A DNA stretch of 64,000 nucleotides from Paenibacillus tyrphae. Its GTDB lineage: Bacteria; Bacillota; Bacilli; Paenibacillales; NBRC-103111. A program made the translations under genes and the position numbers. The notes under the pieces were generated by a model, which had not been told where the DNA came from, ran no database searches, and was given only the letters and a program-made list of their open reading frames with translations. The DNA lies in the NCBI RefSeq assembly GCF_027925525.1, contig NZ_BSDJ01000029.1:1-64000 (forward strand), read 5' to 3'. Positions 8,842-18,663 of this stretch are shown here, piece by piece; within the stretch, counting starts at the first letter, position 1, and each line of letters starts with the position of its first letter.

Positions 8842-10578
8842 ATGGAAAAAAAAGCTTCAATGATTTTATCCGCCCTGCTGTTTCTTGCCGTGTCCCTTAC
8901 CGGCTGCACGGATAAAGCGCCGGAGGGAACGGATACGCCGAAAAAGGTCGAAGAGAACAAAGCCGCGACAAGCGAGCCGAAACCGGGGGGCATTGTAAAG
9001 TACGGCTATACGCAGCCGTTCAAGGGCGTGCTTGACCGCGCATTTTACGGCGGTCAGGACGACGATTTGATTTTGCGGTTCATGATGGACGACCTGCTCA
9101 AAACCGGCGATGACCTCAAGACGTATCCCAATATTGCCGAATGGACGGAATCGGATGATCACAAGACGTTTACGTTCAAGATCAAGCCCGGCGTCAAGTG
9201 GCACAATGGCGATGAGCTGACGATGGAGGACTGGAAGTTCGCGCTGGAGACCATTGCCCATAAAGACTATACGGCGGCCGGGGGCAGCCGGTACAGCAAC
9301 GTGGAGATGATTGTCGGCGTCGAGGATTACCGCGAGGGCAAAGCAAAAGATATTGCCGGCATCAAGCTGGTCGACAACTACACGATGTCGGTTACCGTCA
9401 AAAGCGCTGCGCCGAATACGATCTCGAACCTGTGGTCGTATCCGATGCCGAAAAAGTATTTTGCCGGTGTTGCCGTCAAAGATATGCTGAATTCCGATCA
9501 AGTCCGCAAAAAGCCGATCGGCATCGGGCCGTTCAAAGTAAAAAAGATTCAGCCGGGCGAGTATGTCGAGATGGAGCGGTTCGACGACTATTGGGGAGGC
9601 AAGCCGCTGCTCGACGGCGTGATCTACAAGGTGGTTGCCGGCAATATGGCGACCAGTCTGCTGGAAAACGGCGAAATCGACATCATGGAAGTGCCGAACA
9701 GTCAATTTAAAGACGTTGAAAAGCTGAAAAACGTCAATATCGATAAACAAGATGCGCTTTCCTACGCTTATATCGGCTTCAAGCTGGGGACGTGGGACAA
9801 GAAATCCGAGAAAATTGTTGCGAACCCGAAATCCAAGTTCGCCGACAAGCGCCTGCGGCAAGCGATGTATTACGCACTGGACCGGCAAGCGCTGATCGAT
9901 GCGTTCGCCAACGGTCTGTCCAAGACGATCTCCGCCCCCATGCCGGGAGTAAGCTGGGCGAAGATTCCGGACAATCAATTGAATCCGTACGAATACAATC
10001 CCGATAAAGCGAAGAAATTGCTCGACGAAGCGGGTTATAAAGATACGAACGGCGACGGATTGCGTGAAGATCCGCAAGGGAACAAGCTCACGTTTAACTT
10101 CGACGCCATGTCCGGCACGGAGGTTGCCGCGCCGCGCGCCCAAACGATGATGCAGATGTGGAAGGATGTGGGACTTGACGTAAAGCTAAACGGAGGCGCA
10201 TTGAAAGAGTTCAACGCCTTCTACGATGTGGTCGAGAATGACGATCCGTCTGTCGAGCTGTTTGCCGGCGCATGGTCGCTTGCCAGCGATCCCGACCCGA
10301 AGGCATTATGGAAGAGCAACGTGCTCTGGAATTTCCCGCGCTGGAACTCGGCCGAATCCGACCGCCTGATTGACGAAGGGATCAGCGAGAAGGCTTTTGA
10401 TCAGAACTACCGCAAGGACGTGTATCACAAGTGGCAGAAGCTCGTGAATGAAGAAGTGCCGATGATGTTCTTGTATTCCCCGATCGATGTGACGGTGAGC
10501 AACAAACGACTGCAGAACGTCAAGGCGAACTCGTTCACGAATCAAATCGACGTTCATAAGTGGTGGGTCACGCAATGA
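8842..10578 (+). CDS. Peptide-type ABC transporter substrate-binding lipoprotein (family 5)
   Basis: 578 residues. Lipoprotein signal with lipobox near LTGC (Cys18), then a charged linker and a family-5 binding fold (KPGGIVKYGYTQP, FKIKPGVKWHNGDELTMEDWKFALE, RLRQAMYYALDRQALID). The substrate may be an oligopeptide, opine or nickel chelate; sequence alone does not decide. ATG 8842 is chosen over ATG 8833 because the AAAGGAGG site overlaps the latter. It lies between the ATPases and permeases, an order seen in several Bacillales Opp/App operons. Confidence 0.92.
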   Translation: MEKKASMILSALLFLAVSLTGCTDKAPEGTDTPKKVEENKAATSEPKPGGIVKYGYTQPFKGVLDRAFYGGQDDDLILRFMMDDLLKTGDDLKTYPNIAEWTESDDHKTFTFKIKPGVKWHNGDELTMEDWKFALETIAHKDYTAAGGSRYSNVEMIVGVEDYREGKAKDIAGIKLVDNYTMSVTVKSAAPNTISNLWSYPMPKKYFAGVAVKDMLNSDQVRKKPIGIGPFKVKKIQPGEYVEMERFDDYWGGKPLLDGVIYKVVAGNMATSLLENGEIDIMEVPNSQFKDVEKLKNVNIDKQDALSYAYIGFKLGTWDKKSEKIVANPKSKFADKRLRQAMYYALDRQALIDAFANGLSKTISAPMPGVSWAKIPDNQLNPYEYNPDKAKKLLDEAGYKDTNGDGLREDPQGNKLTFNFDAMSGTEVAAPRAQTMMQMWKDVGLDVKLNGGALKEFNAFYDVVENDDPSVELFAGAWSLASDPDPKALWKSNVLWNFPRWNSAESDRLIDEGISEKAFDQNYRKDVYHKWQKLVNEEVPMMFLYSPIDVTVSNKRLQNVKANSFTNQIDVHKWWVTQ

Positions 10579-10600
10579 CCGTATCCGGGAGGCTGGGCTT

Positions 10601-11566
10601 ATGCTGACTTATACGTTGCGCAGACTACTGGGCATGATTCCGCTACTCCTGCTCATCTCCGTTGTGGTGTTCACCCTGGCAAAATTAATGCCGGGGGACG
10701 CCCTGACGGGGATGATCGATCCGGCCAACGTAAAGCCGGAATATATCGCCGAAATGCGCCAGCAGTTGGGTTATAACGACCCGATTCCGCAGCAGTTCAT
10801 CCGTTGGTTCGGCAACATGCTGCGGGGCGATTTCGGCCAATCCTTCATTCACAAGATGCCCGTGAGCGACCTGTTTTTCCAGCGGCTCCAGAATACGGCC
10901 ATTCTGGCCACGATGGCCATATGCATTACCTATGCGATCGCTTTCCTGACCGGGATGGTCGCAGGCAGACGTCCGAATACGCCGATCGATTATTCGATCC
11001 AGACGGTCAGCTACATTGTCTATGCCCTTCCGAGCTTTATTATTGGAATCGTCTGCATCTACATCTTCGCGATCAAGCTCGGCTGGGTACCCGCCAGCGG
11101 ATCGCGCAGCGTCGGGGTAGCCGACGGCACACTTGCGTATTACTTGAACGTATTGAAAAATTCGCTGCTGCCCGCGTTCGTACTCGGCTCTTTGGGCACG
11201 GCCGCTTATACGCAATTTCTGCGCAATGACATTATCGAGAGCAGCCGCAAGGATTACGTCAGGACGGCACGAGCGAAAGGGACAAGCGAGCGGCATATTT
11301 ACAACCGGCACATCCTGCGCAATTCGTTGATCCCCATGGTTACGTTTCTCGGTATCGATATCGGGGGATTGTTCGGCGGGGCGGTCATTACCGAGACGCT
11401 GTTCGTTTATCCGGGAATGGGCGAATTGTTCGTCTCCTCGATCAGCAGCCGCGATTATTCCGTCGTGATGACGATAACGATGTTTGCGTCCGTCATGACG
11501 CTGATCGGCAACTTAATTTCCGATTTGCTGTACGGTTACGTCGATCCGCGTATCCGGCTTCGCTAG
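10601..11566 (+). CDS. Peptide/nickel ABC transporter permease, OppB-type
   Basis: 321 residues with six membrane spans. N-terminal MLTYTLRRLLGMIPLLLLIS and PGD after the first span are family hallmarks; the coupling loop DYVRTARAKGTSERHIYNRHILRNSL (EAA-like) contacts the ATPases. Forms the pore with the next gene. A ribosome site (GGGAGG) precedes the ATG and the gene follows the binding protein by 22 bases, in the same operon. Confidence 0.93.
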   Translation: MLTYTLRRLLGMIPLLLLISVVVFTLAKLMPGDALTGMIDPANVKPEYIAEMRQQLGYNDPIPQQFIRWFGNMLRGDFGQSFIHKMPVSDLFFQRLQNTAILATMAICITYAIAFLTGMVAGRRPNTPIDYSIQTVSYIVYALPSFIIGIVCIYIFAIKLGWVPASGSRSVGVADGTLAYYLNVLKNSLLPAFVLGSLGTAAYTQFLRNDIIESSRKDYVRTARAKGTSERHIYNRHILRNSLIPMVTFLGIDIGGLFGGAVITETLFVYPGMGELFVSSISSRDYSVVMTITMFASVMTLIGNLISDLLYGYVDPRIRLR

Positions 11567-11584
11567 CATGAGAGGAGGATGGCT

Positions 11585-12484
11585 ATGAATACCGCGACGA
11601 AGCCGTTGAATCAAACGATGCCCATCGGCAAAAAACGAAGCGCCTCTCCATGGGTGACGGGCTGGAGCCGATTTTTTCACAACAAGCTGGCGGTCGCCAG
11701 CCTCGCGTTTCTGGTCCTCATTGCGGCCCTGTGCGTTCTGGCGCCGCTGCTGACCTCCTATGACCCGGTTAAAATCAACCTGCGTCTTATCCATAAACCT
11801 CCGTCGGTGGAGCATCTGTTAGGAACGGACAAGGGCGGGCGCGACATTATCGCAAGATTGCTGTACGGCGGGCGCACGACGCTGATGATCGCCGTAAGCA
11901 TCAGCTTTTTGGTGACGTTTATCGGGGTGACCATCGGTTCTGTGGCCGGTTACTTCGGAGGCAAAATCGACAACTTGCTAATGCGCTTCACCGATTTTGT
12001 GATGATCTTCCCATTTCTTATTTTTGTTATCGTCCTGAAAACGGTCATTGCGGACTCGGGCATCCTGGTGTTGATTGTCGTCATCAGCGTGCTTGGCTGG
12101 GGCGGGATCGCCCGCCTTGTCCGAAGCAAGGTGCTGGCGGAGAAAGAGAACGAGTACATCATGAGCGCCGTCGCGATCGGCTGCAAGCCGTTCCAGGTGA
12201 TCGTCAAGCATTTGCTGCCCAATGTGGCCTCCACCATTATTGTGCAGGCGATCGTCGTGATGGCGGTGATGATCGGCGTAGAGACAGGCCTTAGCTTCCT
12301 CGGGTTTGGCGTGCCGGCCAACGTGCCGAGCTGGGGGAATATGATGTCGGATGCGATATCGCCCCAAGTGATTAAAAACCAATGGTGGGTCTGGCTGCCG
12401 TCCGCCGTCGTGATTACCTCTACGATTCTCGCCATCAACTTTATCGGGGAAGGCGCAAAGGAAGCGTTTGATCCGAAAGGGTAA
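11585..12484 (+). CDS. Peptide/nickel ABC transporter permease, OppC-type
   Basis: 299 residues. A short cytoplasmic N-tail, a first span (ASLAFLVLIAALCVLAPLL), the LLGTDKGGRDIIARLLYGGRTTL motif and the EAA-like loop (EYIMSAVAIGCKPFQVIVKHLLPN) identify OppC/DppC. I start at ATG 11585, six bases after GAGGAGG; the ATG at 11579 abuts that site. Last gene of the operon, followed by a very strong hairpin. Confidence 0.93.
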   Translation: MNTATKPLNQTMPIGKKRSASPWVTGWSRFFHNKLAVASLAFLVLIAALCVLAPLLTSYDPVKINLRLIHKPPSVEHLLGTDKGGRDIIARLLYGGRTTLMIAVSISFLVTFIGVTIGSVAGYFGGKIDNLLMRFTDFVMIFPFLIFVIVLKTVIADSGILVLIVVISVLGWGGIARLVRSKVLAEKENEYIMSAVAIGCKPFQVIVKHLLPNVASTIIVQAIVVMAVMIGVETGLSFLGFGVPANVPSWGNMMSDAISPQVIKNQWWVWLPSAVVITSTILAINFIGEGAKEAFDPKG

Positions 12485-12491
12485 TTTGCAG

Positions 12492-12555
12492 GAACACAAA
12501 ACGCGGCGGCCGCCCGAACATGAAGCACATGTTCCGGACGGCCGCCGCCGTGTTC
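12492..12555. terminator. Strong hairpin between convergent operons
   Basis: GAACAC, GCGGCGGCCG and GAACATG are each matched exactly by complementary segments on the other side (CATGTTC, CGGCCGCCGC, GTGTTC), giving a stem of more than 20 bp. There is no immediate T-run, so termination efficiency is uncertain, but its place between the ABC operon and the end of the sugar operon fits a transcription barrier. Confidence 0.6.
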
Positions 12556-12590
12556 ATGGGCCGGTGCTTGAGAGCTAGCCCCTCCCTTTA

Positions 12591-15500
12591 TTACATAAAA
12601 ATTTCGATGACATTGCTAGCTTCCAACCGGTTGCCCTCAAATTCTCGCTTCCCAATGCGTACGCCGCCTTCCCGGTAACGGTTGGCTACGGGCTTCACCG
12701 TCAGCTCACGGCCGTTCATCGTCACCCGGTTCAGCCTCCGACCAGTCAGACGATACACGAACTTGACCGGAGCCCCCATCACCTCGAATTCGAACTCCAG
12801 CCCGTCTAGCGACGGCGGCAGCATCGGATCGATAATCAAGTCGCCCTCGATCAGACGAATCCCCAAGGCGTTGGCAATCAGCTGGTTCATATAGATTCCC
12901 GGACCACTGGAATAAATTCTCCAGCCGCCCTTCACCGGCACCGAGCCGTCGCGCAGCTCGTCGAAGCGCTCCTGCGCCTCGTAGCGGGTGCTGAACTTTG
13001 CGTCGGAGCTGCTGAAGTAGGCATTGCTTTGCCGAAGCTCCGCGTTCGGCACGACGCTCCGAAGGCCGACCGGGTTTATCGTGGCTAGTCCCCTCCACAC
13101 CTCGTCCGATTTGCCGAGCTTGGCCATCGCCTCAATAAAACGGATGTGGGCATGGACGTACTGCAGGCCGATTTCCCTGCCTACGTTAGCCGCCTGCTCG
13201 GCCCGCTTGAACTGCTTGCTGACACCCCCGGTATAATTCGCCGGGCGATCCATCAGCCGGACGCCGTCCGGATAGAACAACTTCTCCTTGATGATCCGGT
13301 AATGCGTCTCCGCCTGCTCCTGCGTCAGCAGTTCGCCGATCATGCTGCGCGTCATCGGCAACAGCCGGTAGCGGATGCCGGTTTTCGTATCCGACGGATG
13401 CAGCATCAGCTCGGCTTCGGCCGGTTGCTCCATGTACACAAATCCGGGAATGACGTCGGATTGCAGCATATACCGGTTAAAGTCCTCCCGGATGCCTTCG
13501 CCAAGCTGTTTCAGCTCGGCCGCCGTCTCCGCGTCCGCTTCCACCAAAGCCACAGCGAGTTGACTGAATACCTGATACGTCAAAGCTACCGTCCAACTGC
13601 TGATCAAATAGCGTTTCAACTGAGTGCTCGCCGGCTGGAGCGTATCATCCCAATCCCCGTCGCCATACGAAGACAAGTGCGTGCCGTGCAGAAAGTGCCG
13701 CTTGATATAGTCAAGCTGCTTCTTGGCATGCTCCATCACCGTCTCGGTCTGTTCCGTGAACGTAAAGCCGCCCCGCTTCGTATAAGGCAACTCCACCTCC
13801 AGAATGGAAGTATCCCCGGTCGCCGTCAAATAATCGCTCAGCACCTTGAGCGGCCATACGATAATATCGCCATGGCTTTCTTCCTGCTGAATGAAGGCGT
13901 ACCGGTCGAACATGAACCATTGCGGCCAGTTCCCGTCGTCCTCGTATTGATGCGAATACACGGTGGTCAAGATGTCGCGCACCACGTCGTATTTTTGCGT
14001 CGCCAAAAAGTATTCCGTCGGCCCCTGGCACACGTCGCGCGTTCCCCATGCCGCCCCGCCGTATTGCTCCAGGCCGTGCGGCACCGAGAAGTGAACCAGC
14101 ATATTGTGCGTATACCACCATGCGAGCGTGTTAAGCTTGTCCAGCTCGTCCGGCCGTTCGCCGCGCTGAGTCAAGCGGAAGCCGTTCATGACCGTGCGGT
14201 AAAATTCGCGATACCGCTCGATTTCCGCATCGGCATCCCTTTCGGCAAACGGCAGCTCTTCCCCGTGCAGCAGGCCCTGCACCGTCACGGTCCATTCGCT
14301 GCTTGCGCTGAGAGCGAGGACGACCAGAGAAGCCGAGCCCGGCTCCGCGTTCGAGGCCAGCAGCCGTTCGTCTCCCGCCTGCATGTCCGCGCCTTCGATC
14401 CTCATGCGGTAGCACAGGCTCGGGTAAGCGCGGGCGCTGAGCGAATGGGCGTCCGCATAGAAAACGAGCGTCCGGCCGTCGTCCTGCTGCTCCATGCGGA
14501 ACGGCAGCTCGTATTCGGCCGCATTCATGCACACCTGATTCGAGAGCAGGAAACGGTAAGGCTTGCCGCTGGCCGAACGGACATGCAGCACGACCTCCGG
14601 CGTATCCACGGTCGTATAGTTCGTGATCACAAACAGCTCGTCCGCCGTTTTGTAATACCAGCGGGCATAGTTGAAGCCCATCTCGAACATGGACGGCATT
14701 GCCAGAAGCCGGTACTGCCCGTCCAGCTCGACATAAATGCGCTGCCCCGACGTCTTCGGCACGTTCAGCGCATTGCGGGCGTTGGTCATCATTTTGTTGA
14801 ACGACGTATTGCCGACAACCAACTGCGCGTTGAACATCCCGTACATGTACGAGGTCGTCGTGATGACCCGCTCGTTCATCCGGTCGTTATTCCCGGTCAT
14901 GAGAATGTGTCCGTGCGGACGCTCCATGCGCAGCTCTTTTTCCTTCAGCACGACATGCTCGTGGGTATCGGTGAAGAAGGACAGCAGCTCCTCTCCGTCC
15001 TGCTCCACTTGCTGGCGGCTCGAGAACAGGTCTTCGACCTCTTGCCGCGTCATGGACAAGGTACGCAGTGGCACTCCGATCTGCCGCGCTACACCGACCT
15101 TCGCCTGCCAAGAGGCGGAGGAGGCCGGTGCCGGGGCCGAGGATTCCTGCTCCAGCGCCTCTCGCCATGCTTCCGATACGTCGGCTTCGTATTCCAGAGC
15201 GGCTACCGCCTCCGGATGGTTGTCCCGGAACAAGCCGTAGAAGACGAATCTCGCTTCGCCGGCCAGCTTGACCCGTTCGGATTGCAGCGCGATATATGCA
15301 AATTCGTATTGGTATACTTCGTTATCTAGCGAAGCCTTGGTCAAAGCCTCTGGCTCGTCTGTTTCCTTGTAGGACAAGCCGAAAAATTGAAAACCGTCCG
15401 TCGAATAACCGGCCGCTTTCGTCAGACAGCCCTGCTGAAGATAGGGGAACTTCCCCTGCTGCGGCTGATTTTGCCGGGAACAAACGACATATCCCTTCTG

Positions 15501-15962
15501 CGCGTCCTCGAACACCGCATGATCGATATACTGGGACAAGTAAGCTTCATTACTGCGGACGGCGCCCGGATGGGCGATACCCACGTCCTGTCCGTAGACG
15601 ACGTCGACTTCCGCCTCCTGCCCGTATACGGCAACGTCCCAGAACCATACCCCACGCGCCGTCAAGCGAAAGGTTACTTCATAGCGAAGCTCGCCAGCCT
15701 CGCCTTCCCAGACGACCCGGCTGCCGTCCGCATGACGCACACGGCTCGCAGAGTGAACGCCAAGCAAAGGCGTTGCTTCAATGCCGGAAGCCCGGTGCTG
15801 CCGCAAGTACAAATTGTTCAACGATCCCGTCACCGGGTCGGACAGCCATTGATTGATCATCGTATCCTGGCAAGCCGCTTCGTACAGATCGCCGCTGTTC
15901 AAGAAGGTAAACCGTAAATTCCCCGCTTCGACCCGAAACCGGGACGTGTTCAGCATGGTCAT
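12591..15962 (-). CDS. GH94 glycoside phosphorylase, probable 1,2-beta-oligoglucan phosphorylase
   Basis: 1,123 residues from ATG 15962 (GGAGTGGAG upstream; the longer frame has no site). GH94 enzymes reversibly cleave beta-glucosides with phosphate to sugar 1-phosphate. The (alpha/alpha)6 catalytic part is recognised by GAAWGTRDVCQGPTEYF and by GDWDDTLQP (about residue 770), where the Asp pair contains the general acid. The N-terminal beta-sandwich (FRVEAGNLRFTFLNSGDLYEA) is long. At about 1,100 residues the protein matches the 1,2-beta-oligoglucan (sophoro-oligosaccharide) phosphorylases first described from Listeria innocua rather than cellobiose phosphorylase (about 810). No signal peptide: cytoplasmic, acting on imported oligosaccharide. 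Last gene of the LacI-controlled operon. GH94 is firm; the linkage specificity is inference. Confidence 0.8.
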   Translation of the reverse strand: MTMLNTSRFRVEAGNLRFTFLNSGDLYEAACQDTMINQWLSDPVTGSLNNLYLRQHRASGIEATPLLGVHSASRVRHADGSRVVWEGEAGELRYEVTFRLTARGVWFWDVAVYGQEAEVDVVYGQDVGIAHPGAVRSNEAYLSQYIDHAVFEDAQKGYVVCSRQNQPQQGKFPYLQQGCLTKAAGYSTDGFQFFGLSYKETDEPEALTKASLDNEVYQYEFAYIALQSERVKLAGEARFVFYGLFRDNHPEAVAALEYEADVSEAWREALEQESSAPAPASSASWQAKVGVARQIGVPLRTLSMTRQEVEDLFSSRQQVEQDGEELLSFFTDTHEHVVLKEKELRMERPHGHILMTGNNDRMNERVITTTSYMYGMFNAQLVVGNTSFNKMMTNARNALNVPKTSGQRIYVELDGQYRLLAMPSMFEMGFNYARWYYKTADELFVITNYTTVDTPEVVLHVRSASGKPYRFLLSNQVCMNAAEYELPFRMEQQDDGRTLVFYADAHSLSARAYPSLCYRMRIEGADMQAGDERLLASNAEPGSASLVVLALSASSEWTVTVQGLLHGEELPFAERDADAEIERYREFYRTVMNGFRLTQRGERPDELDKLNTLAWWYTHNMLVHFSVPHGLEQYGGAAWGTRDVCQGPTEYFLATQKYDVVRDILTTVYSHQYEDDGNWPQWFMFDRYAFIQQEESHGDIIVWPLKVLSDYLTATGDTSILEVELPYTKRGGFTFTEQTETVMEHAKKQLDYIKRHFLHGTHLSSYGDGDWDDTLQPASTQLKRYLISSWTVALTYQVFSQLAVALVEADAETAAELKQLGEGIREDFNRYMLQSDVIPGFVYMEQPAEAELMLHPSDTKTGIRYRLLPMTRSMIGELLTQEQAETHYRIIKEKLFYPDGVRLMDRPANYTGGVSKQFKRAEQAANVGREIGLQYVHAHIRFIEAMAKLGKSDEVWRGLATINPVGLRSVVPNAELRQSNAYFSSSDAKFSTRYEAQERFDELRDGSVPVKGGWRIYSSGPGIYMNQLIANALGIRLIEGDLIIDPMLPPSLDGLEFEFEVMGAPVKFVYRLTGRRLNRVTMNGRELTVKPVANRYREGGVRIGKREFEGNRLEASNVIEIFM

Positions 15963-16064
15963 CGTCTCCACTCCGTTTTCTTTATATTTATGGGAGAAAA
16001 AAACCGCCGGACACCATCGCTCCAGCGGTCCTTTTTCGAAATAAGTTTTAACCCGCAACTCGCG

Positions 16065-17018
16065 CTAAAAGGAAAGATGCTTTCGGATAAATTCAACCGT
16101 TCGGCGGTTCTGGTAGCCGCTCGTCGCATGTCCCGTAAACGGATGCACTCCGATCTCCTTCGTCGATCTGATCCGGTTGTACGCCGCAAACACGGTTTCC
16201 GGCAAGCATACGGTGTCCTTCAAGCCGGCCGAGACGAGCACCGGAATCCGGATGCGCTCCGCCAAATTCATGATGTCAAAATAGCTTAACGTCTCCATGA
16301 CCTTGTCCAGATGCTCCGGGAACCGGTTTACGAATTCCGCCGCTTCGGAGAGCGAGCTGACCGAATTCAGAATGCCGAAGTCCATATGGCACATATTCGG
16401 AATATTCGCGATGGACAGCGCCGGCTTATCGCTCAAGGCGGAGACCAGCAGCGACAGTCCGCCTCCCTGGCTGTCGCCGGCCACGACGATGCGGCTGCGG
16501 TCGATCTCCGGCTGCGCCGCCGCCCATTCAACGGCTTGCAGCGCATCGACGGCGATGGCCTTGTAGTAGCAGGTCTCCTTATCCAGAATGCCCTGCGTGA
16601 TCCAGCCTTTCGTCATCCCGTACGTATTGTCCAGCCGGTTGCCCGTCTCGCCGCCTTGTCCCCGGATGTCGACAGCGAACACCGCCATCCCCATCAGCAG
16701 CCAGGAGGCATACTGCTCGGGATACCCCCGGCCTCCCGTATACCCGTGAAACAAGACGACGCACGGCAGCTTCTCCCGCACCGGAAACTTCGGAAGCAGA
16801 TACCACCCTTTGATCGGCGTATCGGCGAACCCTTGGTACGTGACATCGTAGGTATCCATATACGGGAACGGCGTTTTCTGCCGCGATCGCTGCGCTTGAA
16901 CCGGCTTGTCGATCACATCGGCCAGCGTCCTGCTCCAGAATGCCTCCAGATCGGCCGGAGCGGTCGGCTCCGGCGCATACCGGTGAAGCTCTTCGATTCG
17001 TTTTTGAACTGCGTTCAT
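16065..17018 (-). CDS. CE7 family acetyl esterase (acetylxylan esterase / cephalosporin-C deacetylase type)
   Basis: 317 residues, the usual size of CE7 enzymes. RGQGGETGNRLDNTYGMTKGW is the CE7 oxyanion/Arg-Gly-Gln signature; GDSQGGG holds the nucleophile Ser; the Asp is in AGLKDTVCLPE and the His in FTGHATSGYQ. No signal peptide, so it should remove acetyl groups from short oligosaccharides after uptake. It sits between the binding protein and the GH94 phosphorylase, 29 bases after the former, suggesting that imported oligosaccharides are acetylated and must be cleaned before phosphorolysis. The ribosome site is weak (GGGGCGGT). Confidence 0.87.
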   Translation of the reverse strand: MNAVQKRIEELHRYAPEPTAPADLEAFWSRTLADVIDKPVQAQRSRQKTPFPYMDTYDVTYQGFADTPIKGWYLLPKFPVREKLPCVVLFHGYTGGRGYPEQYASWLLMGMAVFAVDIRGQGGETGNRLDNTYGMTKGWITQGILDKETCYYKAIAVDALQAVEWAAAQPEIDRSRIVVAGDSQGGGLSLLVSALSDKPALSIANIPNMCHMDFGILNSVSSLSEAAEFVNRFPEHLDKVMETLSYFDIMNLAERIRIPVLVSAGLKDTVCLPETVFAAYNRIRSTKEIGVHPFTGHATSGYQNRRTVEFIRKHLSF

Positions 17019-17047
17019 GAGCTACCGCCCCGCCTTATCGCTAAAAA

Positions 17048-18568
17048 TTATTTTTTCTGCTGCTTATACCATTCGTTGACTTCCTTCGTCCAAGCTTCGC
17101 CGCCCCGCTTGTTCCACTCTGCGGCGAACTTGTCGAAGTCCTTGTCGGTCGCTTCGCCAATAACCATCTTCACAGAAAGCCCGCGAACCAATTGATCCAG
17201 ATCGGCGAAGTTTTTCGAAACGTTGGTCGACGGCATATAAGCGACGGCCGGGCTGACCACGCCAAGCTTGGATACGACGGTCAAGTTGTTCTTCACTGCT
17301 TCCTGAATGTTCTTCGGCGCACTCAGCGGAAGGGAGACGAGCGGATCGTTCGGCACGTTCCAGATCAGATAGGCGATGCCATCCTGAGCATACTTATCGC
17401 CAATCATCTCGATGGTGCCATCGGCATTTTTCTTATGGTGAACGCCTTCGACACCCACCTTGCGAAGCAAATGGGCTTCTTGCCCCGCCTGCCAATCGAG
17501 CAGCTCGATCGCCTTTTTCGCCTTCTCCTTGGAGATGTTGGCTGGCAGCACGAACTGTCCGAACATGCCGACGCCGTCCGGGAATCCGGTTTTGCCGTCC
17601 TTGCCTACCGGAGGAGCAATCATAATCAATTCCGCCTTCGGATCGACCTTCTTCAGATTCGTCACAAAACGGCTGTAATCGCTCGTCTGGGCGCCGAAGA
17701 AGATCCCGGCCTTACCGCTTTCCAACGTTTCCCACATCTGGTTGTCCTTCATGACGGTGAAGTTTTTATCGATACCGCCGTCTTTATACAGCTTTCCCAG
17801 CCACATCAGCGCTTCCTTCCGCTGCGGCGTAATGGAGGAGTTCATCAGCGTGCCGTCCTCCATTTTGCGCCAGCCGTTGCCGGTATCGAACGCCATGAAG
17901 ACCGGGTCCAAGTGATAACCGAGCGTCTGGTTCAGCACGATGCCGACCGTATCCTCCTTGCCGTTCTTGTCCGGATCGCCTTTGGCGAATTTAACTGCGG
18001 TCTGATAAAACTCATCCAGCGTCTTCGGAATCGGCAGACCGAGGTTGTCCAGCCAATCCTTGCGGATTACGACGGCTCGCTCCATCTGCGCCGGACGCGG
18101 GATTCCGTACGTTTTGCCGTCGATTTTGATGAAATCCCACATCGACTGCGGCAAGTTTTTCAAATTTTTCGTATCTTTAATATAGTCATCGAGCTGCAGG
18201 AAAGCTCCTTGCTTCGCATATTGCGTAAAGTTCGGGTCCGGGAAGGACATGTAATGCGTAATGTCCGGCAGACTGTTGGCGGCGATGGACGCTTTCAGCT
18301 TTTCCGGATATTGCGCCGAAGGAATCGCCATCGACTCGTATTCGATGCCGACCGCTTCCTCCATCTTTTTCCACACTTCCGTTTTTTGCGGAGGATTGCC
18401 ATAAAGCGGGTACATCATGCTGATCTTTTGCTTTTTCCCGGAATCCCCGGATGCAGCGCCCTCTTTCCCCGTGCCGCCCGATTTGTCGCCGCAGCCGGTC
18501 ACCGCAACCAAAGCTGTAACAAGGGCCAAGGACGAGATTTGTTTCCACCGTTTTCCCGATACTTTCAT
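17048..18568 (-). CDS. Carbohydrate ABC transporter substrate-binding lipoprotein (LipO/YtcQ type)
   Basis: 506 residues. Lipoprotein signal (SLALVTALVAVTGC, Cys26) followed by a Gly/Ser/Lys linker and a family-1 sugar-binding fold of the long ~500-residue LipO/YtcQ type (KTYGIPRPAQMERAVVIRKDWLDNLGLP, DEFYQTAVKFAKGDPDKNGK). The DPDKNGKEDT loop looks like a calcium-binding insert common in this group. It should capture the oligosaccharide outside the membrane for the two permeases upstream. No ATPase is present, so a shared MsmX-type ATPase encoded elsewhere is expected. Confidence 0.92.
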   Translation of the reverse strand: MKVSGKRWKQISSLALVTALVAVTGCGDKSGGTGKEGAASGDSGKKQKISMMYPLYGNPPQKTEVWKKMEEAVGIEYESMAIPSAQYPEKLKASIAANSLPDITHYMSFPDPNFTQYAKQGAFLQLDDYIKDTKNLKNLPQSMWDFIKIDGKTYGIPRPAQMERAVVIRKDWLDNLGLPIPKTLDEFYQTAVKFAKGDPDKNGKEDTVGIVLNQTLGYHLDPVFMAFDTGNGWRKMEDGTLMNSSITPQRKEALMWLGKLYKDGGIDKNFTVMKDNQMWETLESGKAGIFFGAQTSDYSRFVTNLKKVDPKAELIMIAPPVGKDGKTGFPDGVGMFGQFVLPANISKEKAKKAIELLDWQAGQEAHLLRKVGVEGVHHKKNADGTIEMIGDKYAQDGIAYLIWNVPNDPLVSLPLSAPKNIQEAVKNNLTVVSKLGVVSPAVAYMPSTNVSKNFADLDQLVRGLSVKMVIGEATDKDFDKFAAEWNKRGGEAWTKEVNEWYKQQKK

Positions 18569-18663
18569 GTGAACCCCTCCGTTTTATGTGTTCATAACCG
18601 CCATAAACTATATGGTCAGAACCGCGCCGCAGCGCCGCTCGTGAACCCAACCGCCGATACCGC

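Noticed and set aside
13146-15329. 727-codon open frame on the plus strand
   Set aside because: Lies wholly antisense to the GH94 gene, has no ribosome site and reads as Arg/His-rich low-complexity protein; a shadow of a GC-rich gene.
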